64,000 bases of DNA from Undibacterium pigrum (GTDB lineage: Bacteria > Pseudomonadota > Gammaproteobacteria > Burkholderiales > Burkholderiaceae_D), in assembly GCF_003201815.1 (NCBI RefSeq), contig NZ_QJKB01000003.1:62001-126000 (forward strand), read 5' to 3'. This document shows positions 46,241-54,961 of this stretch, piece after piece (position 1 is the first letter of the stretch; every line of letters begins with the position of its first letter). A program made the position numbers and the translations under genes. Below the pieces are notes generated by a model that was given only the letters and a program-made list of their open reading frames with translations, made no database searches and was not told where the DNA came from.

Positions 46241-46374
46241 GGATGCCTTGCGCAGATTTCTCCCTGAAGAAAATCAGCAAAGACTTTACAATGTCGCAAG
46301 GGTTGCAATAGCTTGAATAGCAGCTCTGCTCCGCCTCATCGAAATACTGTTTTAACTTCAGGAATTGTTTCACT

Positions 46375-46911
46375 ATGTCAGAGAGTCGTCTGCTACTCAT
46401 TATCGAAGACGATACTGCTTTTGCCCGTACACTGGGCCGTTCGTTTGAGCGGCGCGGTTACACGGTCTTGCATGCAACCAGCAAGGAAGATGCTGAAAAA
46501 TTATTATCAGACCATAAACCGGCTTACGCTGTTGTTGATCTGAAGCTCAATGGTCATTCATCCGGCCTGGCCTGCGTACAGCTTTTACATCAGCATAATC
46601 CAGACATGCTGATCGTTGTACTGACAGGGTTTGCCAGCATTGCGACTGCGGTGGAAGCGGTCAAACTGGGCGCATGCCAATACCTGTCCAAACCTTCCAA
46701 CACCGATGATATCGAAGCCGCCTTTGGTCATATTGCTGGCACAGCAGAGGTAGAAATTACCAATCGCTCAACGTCCATCAAAAACCTGGAATGGGAAAGA
46801 ATTCATGAAGTCCTGGCCGAAACGGATTTTAATATTTCTGAAACAGCCCGCAGACTAGGCATGCATAGGCGCACGCTGGCGCGTAAGCTGGAGAAACAAA
46901 GAATCAAGTAG
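46375..46911 (+). CDS. regA: Redox response regulator, RegA/PrrA type
   Basis: 178 residues. Receiver domain (about 5-120): acidic pair IEDD, phosphoacceptor Asp55 in VVDLKLNG, Thr in VLTGFAS and Lys in YLSKPSNTDD. A short linker leads to a Fis-type helix-turn-helix (NISETARRLGMHRRTLARKL) at the C-terminus, identical in layout to RegA/ActR/PrrA. With RegB it controls respiration, carbon or nitrogen genes by redox state. Target sites were not searched by computation. Confidence 0.94.
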   Translation: MSESRLLLIIEDDTAFARTLGRSFERRGYTVLHATSKEDAEKLLSDHKPAYAVVDLKLNGHSSGLACVQLLHQHNPDMLIVVLTGFASIATAVEAVKLGACQYLSKPSNTDDIEAAFGHIAGTAEVEITNRSTSIKNLEWERIHEVLAETDFNISETARRLGMHRRTLARKLEKQRIK

Positions 46912-46919
46912 TTTACTCA

Positions 46920-46950
46920 TTTGCTATTTTTTGACCTGAAAAACAGCAAA
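46920..46950 (+). terminator. Hairpin after regA
   Basis: TTTGCTATTTTT (46920-46931) pairs at 11 of 12 positions with AAAAACAGCAAA (46939-46950). A/T-rich stem directly after the regA stop; weak terminator. Confidence 0.4.
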
Positions 46951-46990
46951 TACCAGCCGGAAGTAAATACCAAGCTCAAAAGGATTACTC

Positions 46991-46996
46991 TATAAT
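46991..46996 (+). promoter_or_regulatory. Putative -10 box before the 70-residue gene
   Basis: TATAAT lies 26 bases before the ATG at 47023. A clear -35 is not visible. It suggests the small gene has its own promoter. Confidence 0.35.
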
Positions 46997-47022
46997 CCGC
47001 CCTTCAACTGAAAGGAAACACC

Positions 47023-47235
47023 ATGAAAATGCGCATCAAAAGACGCCATCTGAATTTTGGACGTATGTACAACCACCAACTGGCTGCCGTTCTCGAAGCT
47101 GCATTTGAAGAATTCAAAAGCAATTTCAGCGAGCAAGGCGCTTCCATCACTGATTCCATAGATTCTTTGCAAGACCTGGGTGCCAGCTACCGTCATTTCA
47201 AGAAATTTGCCCTGCGTTTCGCCAAGGCACATTAA
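47023..47235 (+). CDS. Small hypothetical protein, 70 residues
   Basis: Not recognised. The ATG has an AAAGGA ribosome site eight bases upstream and a TATAAT box before it, so it is likely real. The protein is basic at both ends (MKMRIKRRHLNFGR; KKFALRFAKAH), has a helical middle rich in Glu/Ala/Phe, and has no Cys or membrane segment. It stands alone between regA and a REP doublet. Confidence 0.65.
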   Translation: MKMRIKRRHLNFGRMYNHQLAAVLEAAFEEFKSNFSEQGASITDSIDSLQDLGASYRHFKKFALRFAKAH

Positions 47236-47250
47236 TTTTTGCAGCCCCTG

Positions 47251-47322
47251 TAGGAGCGGCTTCAGCCGCGAACAGCCGTTGTAATAACATCTCAACAATG
47301 TTCGCGGCTAAAGCCGCTCCTA
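47251..47322. repeat. REP-type inverted doublet, copy 1
   Basis: A 23-base unit starting TAGGAGCGGCTTCAGCCGCG (47251-47273) and its inverted partner (47300-47322), with 26 bases between. Each unit is itself a palindrome (GCGGCT/AGCCGC). The same unit recurs at 53288. This family of short palindromes is common between genes in Pseudomonas, Xanthomonadaceae and relatives. It follows the 70-residue gene. Confidence 0.85.
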
Positions 47323-47440
47323 CCGCTCCTCCCCCATCCTTTCCCTGCCTGTTGCGCAAAAATCTGTATCTTTTATACGGCATTTTCCAGGAGTAGAATT
47401 TCCTTTCCCTGTTTAAACAGTCACTCTACAGAGTCACGCC

Positions 47441-48058
47441 ATGAAACTGTATCCATTATTCCTGCTGATGGCGGCTGCCACCGTGTTCAGTCCTGGTCCT
47501 GGCGTAGTCATGACGCTGACGAATGCCTTGCGTTACGGCATGCGTGGTACTTTTGGCGGCATCCTTGGTATTGCTTTTGGTGCACTGATTGTTGCGGCAA
47601 TTTCTGCGACCAGCGTGGGTGTCATCCTGGCGGCATCTGCTACTGCGTTTACCGCACTTAAACTGCTGGGTGCAGCTTACCTGATCTTCCTCGGCATCAA
47701 ACTCTGGCGCGCACCGGCATTTCGTTTCACGGAAGGCAATACTCAGGAAGTGAGTTTCAAGAAACGCTTCCTGGAAGGTTTGTCGTTGCAAATGACCAAC
47801 CCCAAGGCGATTTTTTTCTTCCTGTCAATTTTCCCGCAATTCATTGACCCAGCCATGAGCTATGGCTTGCAGTTTGCCGTGCTGGTCATGACTTACAGTA
47901 GCCTGATTGTCATCATCCACAGCAGCTATGCGATTTTTGCCAATCGTGCCAAGAGCTGGCTCACGTCAGAAAAAGGCGGCTCTTACATGAACAAAATTGG
48001 TGCCGCCACTTTTGTATTCTTTGGCTGCGCTCTGGCTGGTGCCAAACGCGCGGTATAA
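47441..48058 (+). CDS. LysE/RhtB-family amino acid exporter
   Basis: 205 residues, six membrane segments. FSPGPGVVMTLTNALRYGMRGTF-like start with the conserved Pro-Gly-Pro, LKLLGAAYLIFLGIKLWRAP, and NPKAIFFFLSIFPQF are typical of the family, which exports amino acids or homoserine lactones. No regulator is attached. Substrate cannot be told. Confidence 0.9.
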   Translation: MKLYPLFLLMAAATVFSPGPGVVMTLTNALRYGMRGTFGGILGIAFGALIVAAISATSVGVILAASATAFTALKLLGAAYLIFLGIKLWRAPAFRFTEGNTQEVSFKKRFLEGLSLQMTNPKAIFFFLSIFPQFIDPAMSYGLQFAVLVMTYSSLIVIIHSSYAIFANRAKSWLTSEKGGSYMNKIGAATFVFFGCALAGAKRAV

Positions 48059-48075
48059 GCGCCTTCCTCACGATA

Positions 48076-48107
48076 TTGCTGTGCAGTGCACAAGTGCGGC
48101 ACAGCAA
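48076..48107 (+). terminator. Hairpin after the LysE-type gene
   Basis: TTGCTGTGC (from 48076) pairs with GCACAGCAA (48099-48107). Nine-base stem with a partly paired loop; no T run, so a weak terminator. Confidence 0.45.
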
Positions 48108-48121
48108 CAGAAACCCCATTC

Positions 48122-48233
48122 TTGACATTTGATAACAAGTGCTACTAATGATTTCTGCTAGCATCAAGAACAGGCATTGCGTAGCCAGAAATGGGATGCC
48201 TCCCAGATAAGCCCTACCCTGTGGTAGCGAGGC
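48122..48233 (+). promoter_or_regulatory. Promoter-like boxes and structured leader before the HD-GYP-like gene
   Basis: TTGACA at 48122-48127 is followed after 16 bases by ACTAAT. The leader then holds a nested hairpin: GCCTC (48198-48202) with GAGGC (48229-48233), enclosing CTACC (48214-48218) with GGTAG (48223-48227). The arrangement could affect translation of the gene that starts at 48290, but no known riboswitch consensus is matched. Confidence 0.35.
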
Positions 48234-48289
48234 TGCTGGCAAAAACAGTGTGCTTGATTCTCCCGCTTCACTCACCTGCAGAGGTAGGC

Positions 48290-49429
48290 ATGTCAACCAG
48301 ACGCATAGGGATGTCTGACATAGTCATAGGGCAAGCCTTGCCCTGGGATGTGTACGGCAGTGACGGCAGTCTCTTATTGCGCAAGGGCTTTATAGTCACA
48401 GGTCCGCATCAGGTATTGGCACTGGTGGAACGTGGTTTGTTTGCAGATACCGGCAAATCTGAAGCTGGTTTGCGCGATGGTAAAACCGCAGAAAAACCCA
48501 GCGAAGCCCCCTCTGTTGTTCGCACGATCAATACCGTGCGTACAGAATTGCGCAGGCTGGTCTATAACCTGGCGACAGAAGCAGATGTAGCAGCCCAATT
48601 GATTTCCCTGACCAAGAAAATGGGCGCGGCAGTCTTCATGGCACCTGACGTTGCGCTGGGTTGCATATTGCTGAACCAGGATGATAATTACGGCCCGCGA
48701 CATTCTGTCGATACCGCAGTCGTATCCTTACTGATTGCCCGCACACTCAAGAAGCCTGCCGATGAAATGCTCTTGCTGGGCGCAGCAGCAATGACCATGA
48801 ATGTGGCCATGCTGAGGCAGCAAGAAAAGCTGCAGGAAAAAAGCGAGACCCTGAGTGCATCAGAACAGCAATTAATTTCTGAACATCCGGAAACAGGCGT
48901 CAGGATGCTGCGCGCAGCAGGTATTGATAATGAAGACTGGCTGTCCTGGGTCTTGCATCATCATGAAAATGAAGATGGCAGCGGCTACCCGGCAAAAAAA
49001 ACCAGTGCCGATATCCCGCAAAATGCCAAGATTATTTCGCTGGCCGACCGTTATTGTGCACGTGTCTGCGCCCGCAGCTATCGTAAATCCATGTTGCCGA
49101 ATGCGGCATTGCGCGACATTCTGGTAGAAGGTAAATCCAAGATAGACCCCATGCTGGTGACGGTATTTATCAAGGAACTGGGCACCTATCCAATAGGAAC
49201 TTTCGTCAAGCTGGAAAGCGGTGAAACTGCGGTAGTGACAGGCAAAGGCACGACGACCACAACGCCTTTTGTACACGCCCTGCTGGGCCCCCGTGGCACG
49301 CCACTGTCCATGCCACTCAGGCGCGATACACAAAAACCGCTGATGGGCATACGCGAAGTCTTGCACCGCGACCAGGTGCCAGTCAAATTCACCATGCGCC
49401 ATTTGTGGGGCGAGATTGCCAGGCTATGA
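48290..49429 (+). CDS. HD-GYP-like protein lacking the catalytic HD pair
   Basis: 379 residues from ATG 48290 with an AGAGG site. An N-terminal region of about 130 residues of DUF3391-like type (SDIVIGQALPWDVYGSDGSLLLRKGF) leads to an HD-GYP fold. The GYP signature is kept (HHHENEDGSGYPAKK), and so is RHSVDTAVVS. Where an active enzyme has LLHDIGK, this one has AAMTMNVAML: the HD metal pair is gone. It is probably a c-di-GMP-binding or regulatory protein, not a hydrolase. A double-receiver protein is coded 22 bases downstream, a likely partner. Confidence 0.82.
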   Translation: MSTRRIGMSDIVIGQALPWDVYGSDGSLLLRKGFIVTGPHQVLALVERGLFADTGKSEAGLRDGKTAEKPSEAPSVVRTINTVRTELRRLVYNLATEADVAAQLISLTKKMGAAVFMAPDVALGCILLNQDDNYGPRHSVDTAVVSLLIARTLKKPADEMLLLGAAAMTMNVAMLRQQEKLQEKSETLSASEQQLISEHPETGVRMLRAAGIDNEDWLSWVLHHHENEDGSGYPAKKTSADIPQNAKIISLADRYCARVCARSYRKSMLPNAALRDILVEGKSKIDPMLVTVFIKELGTYPIGTFVKLESGETAVVTGKGTTTTTPFVHALLGPRGTPLSMPLRRDTQKPLMGIREVLHRDQVPVKFTMRHLWGEIARL

Positions 49430-49451
49430 GCTACCTCTCTCTACCATCCCC

Positions 49452-50318
49452 ATGAGTCATTCACCAGGACCTCACTATATTATGGACAACGATTTCCCAG
49501 AGTTGCCAGAAGTCAGCGATGACGAAAACTTTGAAGAGAGTTTTGAACATATGAATGAATCAGACTATCGCAGTCTGGTGTATTTATATTTTCCTGACGA
49601 TGAAACCGCCCGGCAATTGGCAGCGACACTGGCTATGCATCATCACGAAGTAGTCTGCTTTGATGCGGCCGATGAATTGCAGTCTGCCATCGTGGTCAGA
49701 GCACCGCAAGCCCTGGTCATGGATATCGATAGCCCGGCAGGACAAATTGCCAGAAAAAAAATGGGCAACCGGGTCATCAGTAATTTTCCCATTATTTATA
49801 TTTCAGCCATCGATGATTTCATGCAAAGGCTGGCGGCAGTGCGTGAAGGGGCGGAAGGTTATTTTCTCAAACCGCTGGATGCAGATGCGCTAAGCGCCAG
49901 GATAGATGAAAAAATCGCCAGGAATGAAGTCATGGCTTACCGCGTTCTGGTGGTTGATGATGATGAAATGCTGGCAAGTTATTATGAAGCCATACTCAGC
50001 AGCGCCGGCATGCATGTGAAAGCCATCAATGACCCGGTTGAGGTGCTGGATGCCTTGAAAAAATTCAAGCCTGAACTGGTTCTGACGGATTTGAATATGC
50101 CTGTCTGCAATGGCCTGGAAATGGCGCAGATCATAAGGCAAAACAATCGTTACCTTGATATTCCCATCGTCTTCCTGTCCAGCGATACACAAAAGGAAAT
50201 GCTGGCCATAGAAACCGGGGCTGACGACTTTCTCAGCAAACCCATAGACCCGGAAAAACTGATATCGACCATCGCCAGCAGGGCAGAACGTTACCGTAAT
50301 CTGCGCAAACAGAGATAA
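49452..50318 (+). CDS. Response regulator with two receiver domains
   Basis: 288 residues from ATG 49452; a TTG at 49416 and an ATG at 49482 also open the frame. An acidic N-terminus (about 35 residues) is followed by a first receiver (about 38-160; Asp91 in VMDIDSP, Lys in FLKPLD) and a complete second one (about 165-285; VVDDDE, Asp213 in LTDLNMPV, Ser in LSSDT, Lys in LSKPID). There is no output domain, so it acts by protein contact. The gene follows the HD-GYP-like gene closely and is convergent with the Lrp gene. Confidence 0.87.
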   Translation: MSHSPGPHYIMDNDFPELPEVSDDENFEESFEHMNESDYRSLVYLYFPDDETARQLAATLAMHHHEVVCFDAADELQSAIVVRAPQALVMDIDSPAGQIARKKMGNRVISNFPIIYISAIDDFMQRLAAVREGAEGYFLKPLDADALSARIDEKIARNEVMAYRVLVVDDDEMLASYYEAILSSAGMHVKAINDPVEVLDALKKFKPELVLTDLNMPVCNGLEMAQIIRQNNRYLDIPIVFLSSDTQKEMLAIETGADDFLSKPIDPEKLISTIASRAERYRNLRKQR

Positions 50319-50319
50319 A

Positions 50320-50775
50320 TCAATCTATAGGCAAACCACTGACAGGCTTGATTTCTTCCATGCATATCATGGAACGCAAAGAGGCAACACCAGGCACCTG
50401 CATCAGGGTATCCGTCAGGAATTGCGACAGGCTTTTCAAATCGCTGGCAACGACCTTGAGTATGTAATCGAAGTCGCCAGAGATGGTATGGCATTCTATG
50501 ATTTCAGGGAAAGCCTTCAATTGCCGCTCTACCTCGCGCACATTGCGAAACTGTTCCCGGTCCAGCGACAAGTTGACGAATGCCATCACGCCCAGCCCCA
50601 GCGCCTCCGGTGCAACCTGGGCCACGTAGGCGCGTATCACGCCTTTTTCTTCCAGTGTCCTGACTCTGCGCAGGGTCTGTGGCGCAGACAGATGTATGCG
50701 CTCTGCAAGGTTCAAATTACTCATGCGCCCATCTTGTTGCAAATGACGCAAGATACTGCGGTCATAAACGTCCAT
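50320..50775 (-). CDS. Lrp/AsnC-family regulator
   Basis: 151 residues. Helix-turn-helix at about 5-50 (LAERIHLSAPQTLRRVRTLEEKGVI) and a RAM/AsnC effector domain (about 65-145; HTISGDFDYILKVVA with the typical Gly-Asp-x-Asp). GGGAG site before ATG 50775. It is divergent from the ornithine cyclodeaminase-arginase pair, and AT-rich inverted repeats lie between. Arginine or ornithine control of that pair is the obvious role, by analogy with other Lrp-type regulators of amino acid degradation. Confidence 0.9.
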   Translation of the reverse strand: MDVYDRSILRHLQQDGRMSNLNLAERIHLSAPQTLRRVRTLEEKGVIRAYVAQVAPEALGLGVMAFVNLSLDREQFRNVREVERQLKAFPEIIECHTISGDFDYILKVVASDLKSLSQFLTDTLMQVPGVASLRSMICMEEIKPVSGLPID

Positions 50776-51157
50776 ATTTATCTCCCAGCTTAAGCCTGAT
50801 TTTCAGGATATTTTGTCATTAACGTTAAATAAGAAATTAAAACACATTAATTTCCTATATATGAAACTTAATTTCTATTTACATGAAATTTACATCTCAT
50901 TTAGCAATCTAATTCTTTGCCCGGCTGGCTACAATGGTTAACAGAATACATAGCACAGCAGGTGCGCAAGAGCCTGATGCGAAATGGGTCTGGTGGATTT
51001 TCAGTACATCACTTTTCCTGGAGTAATAGCCTGGAAGCAACAAAGAGTGAATGGAAGTCTCGCAACATCAGGAAAACCAGGGTGATTTCGCAATAGCCTC
51101 TGAAATGTGTTCCCGCAAGTCCTTATATATACAAATACGGTAAACACGGAGAACAAC
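50776..51157. promoter_or_regulatory. Divergent lrp-ocd spacer with AT-rich inverted repeats
   Basis: 382 bases. Near the Lrp side, GAAATTAA (50833-50840) pairs with TTAATTTC (50847-50854), and a related GAAACTTAATTTC lies at 50863-50875. These are plausible Lrp-family operator half-sites. The part from about 50936 to 51157 would be a leader for the cyclodeaminase gene; no coding frame with a ribosome site and no known riboswitch was identified there. Confidence 0.5.
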
Positions 51158-52237
51158 ATGGTGACCTTTATCGGCACAAAAGAACTGCAAAACCACTTGA
51201 AGAAGACCAGGCTGGAAGATGCCATCGCGCGTCTGGCTGGCATGATCAAGGAGGATTATTTGCGCTGGCAGTCATTCGACAAGTCTGCACGGGTAGCTAA
51301 CCATTCAGACGTAGGCGTCATAGAACTGATGCCTATCTCTGACGGTAGCCAATATTCGTTCAAATACGTCAATGGTCACCCAAAAAACACCCAGGCTGGT
51401 TTGCTGACGGTAACTGCCTTTGGCGTACTGGCCGATGTGAATACCGGTTACCCTCGCCTGCTGTCAGAACTGACACTGACAACCGCGATACGTACTGCTG
51501 CCACCTCGGCGCTGGCGGCGACTTACATGGCCAGGCCAGACAGCCGCGTCATGGCCCTGATAGGCAATGGTGCGCAAAGTGAATTCCAGGCAGTGGCTTT
51601 TCATGCCATGCTGGGCATCAAAGAGTTGCGTGTATATGACATAGACCCTGCAGCAACCGACAAATTAATTCATAATTTGCGTATGTATCCAGAATTACGC
51701 GTGATACGCGCCAGTTCCACTGCCGAGGCAGTCAAGGGCGCAGACATCGTGACCACGGTGACAGCAGACAAAACCAATGCCATCATACTGACACCGGAAA
51801 TGATAGAACCCGGTATGCACATCAATGGCGTAGGAGGCGATTGCCCTGGCAAGACAGAATTGCATGCGGATATTTTGAATAATGCCCATGTGGTAGTGGA
51901 ATATGAACCGCAATCACGTATAGAAGGTGAATTGCAGCAAATGCCGGCAGACTTCAAGGTGACTGAGTTATGGACTATCCTGGCAGGTAATGCCACTGGC
52001 CGCAGCCATGCCGGGCAAGTCACGGTATTTGATTCTGTAGGATTTGCGCTGGAAGATTTTTCTGCCATGCGTTACCTGGAAAAATATGTCATGCAGGCCA
52101 ATTCGCCGGTACTGGACCTGATACCTGAAATGATGAACCCGAAAGACCTGTTTGGTATGGGAATGGCAGCAACAAGCAGCAATGTTGCCAGCCCTGCCCG
52201 TAGCAATACAGATTGTGCAGTACCAATAAACGCCTGA
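51158..52237 (+). CDS. Ornithine cyclodeaminase
   Basis: 359 residues from ATG 51158 (GGAG site seven bases upstream). The family layout is clear: substrate side ELMPISDGSQYSFKYVNGHPKNT with the Lys/Arg residues, Rossmann part with ALIGNGAQSEFQ, and NGVGGDCPGKTEL with the catalytic Asp. The enzyme turns ornithine into proline and ammonia with NAD. It lies upstream of arginase, so the two form an arginine to proline path, divergent from an Lrp regulator. Confidence 0.93.
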   Translation: MVTFIGTKELQNHLKKTRLEDAIARLAGMIKEDYLRWQSFDKSARVANHSDVGVIELMPISDGSQYSFKYVNGHPKNTQAGLLTVTAFGVLADVNTGYPRLLSELTLTTAIRTAATSALAATYMARPDSRVMALIGNGAQSEFQAVAFHAMLGIKELRVYDIDPAATDKLIHNLRMYPELRVIRASSTAEAVKGADIVTTVTADKTNAIILTPEMIEPGMHINGVGGDCPGKTELHADILNNAHVVVEYEPQSRIEGELQQMPADFKVTELWTILAGNATGRSHAGQVTVFDSVGFALEDFSAMRYLEKYVMQANSPVLDLIPEMMNPKDLFGMGMAATSSNVASPARSNTDCAVPINA

Positions 52238-52271
52238 AGTCTATCCTGACAGGGCATTACACTAGAAACGA

Positions 52272-53183
52272 ATGAAAACCATTTCCTTAATTGGAGCGCC
52301 TACCGATGTAGGCGCAAGCGTCAGAGGCGCGGGCATGGGGCCCGACGCATTACGTGTGGCAGGCCTGAACGAGGCTTTAACAGCACGCGGCCTGAAAGTC
52401 ATTGACCATGGCAATTTGCATGGTCCGGCCAATCCCTGGGAACAGCCAGTGAATGGCCTGCGCCACCTGAAAGAGGCGATAGACTGGAATCAGGCCGTAT
52501 ATGATGCCGTCGACAAGGCCTTGCAGGATGGCCATATGCCCATGATGCTAGGTGGTGATCATTGCCTGGCGATAGGTTCCATCAGCGCGGTGGCGGCACA
52601 TTGCCGACGCGTTGGCAAGAAATTGCGCGTTTTATGGTTTGATGCGCATGCCGACAGTAATCTGTCCACCATCAGCCCTACCGGCAATATCCACGGCATG
52701 CCTGTCGCCTGCCTCATGGGTCATGGTCCTAAAGAGCTGATCAACTATAGCGGCCAGACGCCTGCCATACAACCAACTGACATACGCCTGATAGGCATAC
52801 GCAGCGTTGATGACGGTGAGCGCAAGTTCATTCATGAAATGGGCATGCAGGTATTCGACATGCGCTATATCGATGAATACGGCATGCGCAATGTCATGTC
52901 TTCAGTGCTGGCCAACCTCGACAGCAATACTCATTTGCACGTGAGCTTTGACCTTGACTGCCTGGACCCCGGCATCGCCCCCGGCGTAGGCACGGCAGTG
53001 CTCGGCGGCCCAAGTTACCGTGAAGCACAATTGTGTATGGAGATGGTGGCTGATACCGGCCTGATGGCTTCACTGGACGTGGTTGAACTCAATCCAGCCC
53101 TGGATGTACGCAATCAGACTGCCGTGCTGGCAGTAGACCTGATAGAAAGCCTGTTTGGCAAATCCACGCTGGTCAGGATGTAA
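52272..53183 (+). CDS. rocF: Arginase
   Basis: 303 residues. Manganese ligands visible: His97 in GGDH, Asp124/His126/Asp128 in DAHAD, and Asp227/Asp229 in SFDLDCLDP. The specificity stretch SPTGNIHGMP follows DAHAD and fits arginase rather than agmatinase. It splits arginine to ornithine and urea. 34 bases after the cyclodeaminase gene. Confidence 0.95.
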   Translation: MKTISLIGAPTDVGASVRGAGMGPDALRVAGLNEALTARGLKVIDHGNLHGPANPWEQPVNGLRHLKEAIDWNQAVYDAVDKALQDGHMPMMLGGDHCLAIGSISAVAAHCRRVGKKLRVLWFDAHADSNLSTISPTGNIHGMPVACLMGHGPKELINYSGQTPAIQPTDIRLIGIRSVDDGERKFIHEMGMQVFDMRYIDEYGMRNVMSSVLANLDSNTHLHVSFDLDCLDPGIAPGVGTAVLGGPSYREAQLCMEMVADTGLMASLDVVELNPALDVRNQTAVLAVDLIESLFGKSTLVRM

Positions 53184-53287
53184 GTTTTATAGCCATCAGC
53201 AAATACGGTTTACTGATGGCTTGCTGCACTGTCACTTTGGCGCATCTGATTAAACGCTGGCATCGAATAAAACACCCGGCTTAATCG

Positions 53288-53366
53288 TAGGAGCGGCTTC
53301 AGCCGCGAACGATTTGCCGTGTCGGTCATTTCTACTCTCCAGCATTCGCTGCTGAAGCCGCTCCTA
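53288..53366. repeat. REP-type inverted doublet, copy 2
   Basis: The same 23-base unit as at 47251 (53288-53310) and a slightly diverged inverted partner (53344-53366), with 33 bases between. It lies after arginase, between convergent genes. Confidence 0.85.
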
Positions 53367-53450
53367 CAGGTAGTGCGCTATAAAAACACGCCACCCCGAT
53401 TATTCATGATAATTTAATGCCTGATGCTTCACATCGTAAATGCATCAAAC

Positions 53451-53491
53451 AAAAGCCCCGCTGCAATCTCAATCGCAGCGGGGCTTTTTTT
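53451..53491. terminator. Strong bidirectional terminator between arginase and pntB
   Basis: AAAAGCCCCGCTGC (53451-53464) pairs perfectly with GCAGCGGGGCTTTT (53475-53488) around 10 bases, with a T run beyond. Serves the arginase transcript and, on the other strand, pntB. Confidence 0.9.
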
Positions 53492-53527
53492 GTACAGCTA
53501 GCTACAAATCAATACAGCGGCAGCAAA

Positions 53528-54961
53528 TTACTCAACTGCCTTGACCATATCTTCAATGACTTTCTTGGCGTCGCCAAACACCATCATGGTTTTATCCATA
53601 TAGAACAGTTCATTGTCCAGACCTGCATAGCCAGAAGCCATGGAGCGTTTGTTGACGATGACGGTCTTGGCTTTATAGGCTTCCAGGATAGGCATGCCAG
53701 CAATCGGTGACTTAGGATCTTTTGCCGCAGGATTAACCACGTCATTCGCACCCAGTACCAGCACCACGTCAGCCTGACCAAATTCGCTGTTGATGTCTTC
53801 CATCTCGAATACCTGGTCATAAGGCACTTCAGCTTCTGCCAGCAAGACGTTCATATGACCAGGCATACGCCCTGCCACAGGGTGAATTGCGTACTTCACT
53901 GTAATACCTTTGTGCGTCAGTTTTTCTGTCAGTTCTTTCAGGGCATGCTGGGCACGGGCAACCGCCAGGCCATAGCCAGGAACAATGACGACAGTCTCGG
54001 CATTACCGAGCAGGAAAGCCACGTCATCAGCAGAACCGGATTTGACGGTGCGCTGTGCCTGGTCGCCACTGGCAGCAGTTGCAGCTTCGCCACCAAAACC
54101 ACCCAAGATCACATTGAAGAATGAACGGTTCATCGCCTTGCACATGATGTAAGACAGGATAGCACCGGACGAACCCACCAGCGAACCGGCAATGATCAGC
54201 ATGGAGTTATTCAGCGAAAAGCCGATACCCGCAGCAGCCCAGCCAGAATAGCTATTCAGCATAGACACTACCACCGGCATATCAGCACCACCGATAGGGA
54301 TGATGATAAGCACACCCAGCACAAAAGCCAGGGCAGTCATGATGATGAACGGTGTCCAGCTTTGTGTGACGCAGAAGGCTATACCGCAGCCCAGCATCGC
54401 AATTGCCAATACCAGGTTCAACTGATGCTGGCCACTGAAGCTGACCGGTGCACCCTGGAACAAACGGAATTTGTACTTGCCAGACAATTTACCGAAAGCG
54501 ATGACAGAGCCAGAGAAGGTAATCGCACCGACAAAAGTACCGATAAACAATTCCAGACGGTTACCAAAAGGAATAGGCTGGTCTCTGGCGACGATATTGA
54601 ATACCCAGGGTTCAGACACAACAGCTACGGCAATACACACCGCTGCCAGACCGATCAGTGAGTGCATCGCTGCGACCAGTTCCGGCATCTTGGTCATCTC
54701 TACACGTTTGGCCAGCGTTGCACCTATGCCGCCACCAACGATGACGCCAATGGCAACCAGGCCATAGCCCAGACCTGCACCGGCACTTTCGTTTTTGAGC
54801 TTGACGATGAGGGCTATGGTAGTTGCAACAGCAACCGCCATGCCTATCATGCCAAAGGCATTACCACGACGTGCAGTGGAAGGATGGGACAAGCCTTTTA
54901 ACGCCTGGATGAAGCAGACCGATGCGATCAGATAAAGCATCGTCACGAGATTCATGCTCAT
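53528..54961 (-). CDS. pntB: NAD(P) transhydrogenase subunit beta
   Basis: 477 residues. About nine membrane segments (1-270), then the NADP-binding dIII domain (about 295-477) with VIVPGYGLAVARAQHA, GRMPGHMNVLLAEA and LVLGANDVVNPAA, the typical NADP loop. Part of the proton-driven enzyme that makes NADPH from NADH. The ATG shares one base with the pntAB stop (TAATG). Confidence 0.96.
   Translation of the reverse strand: MSMNLVTMLYLIASVCFIQALKGLSHPSTARRGNAFGMIGMAVAVATTIALIVKLKNESAGAGLGYGLVAIGVIVGGGIGATLAKRVEMTKMPELVAAMHSLIGLAAVCIAVAVVSEPWVFNIVARDQPIPFGNRLELFIGTFVGAITFSGSVIAFGKLSGKYKFRLFQGAPVSFSGQHQLNLVLAIAMLGCGIAFCVTQSWTPFIIMTALAFVLGVLIIIPIGGADMPVVVSMLNSYSGWAAAGIGFSLNNSMLIIAGSLVGSSGAILSYIMCKAMNRSFFNVILGGFGGEAATAASGDQAQRTVKSGSADDVAFLLGNAETVVIVPGYGLAVARAQHALKELTEKLTHKGITVKYAIHPVAGRMPGHMNVLLAEAEVPYDQVFEMEDINSEFGQADVVLVLGANDVVNPAAKDPKSPIAGMPILEAYKAKTVIVNKRSMASGYAGLDNELFYMDKTMMVFGDAKKVIEDMVKAVE

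Noticed and set aside
48122-48289. A c-di-GMP (GEMM-type) riboswitch before the HD-GYP-like gene
   Set aside because: Hairpins are present but the conserved GEMM core bases and tetraloop/receptor are not.
47251-53366. CRISPR repeats
   Set aside because: The repeated unit occurs as isolated inverted doublets 6 kb apart, not as a regular direct array, and no cas genes are present.
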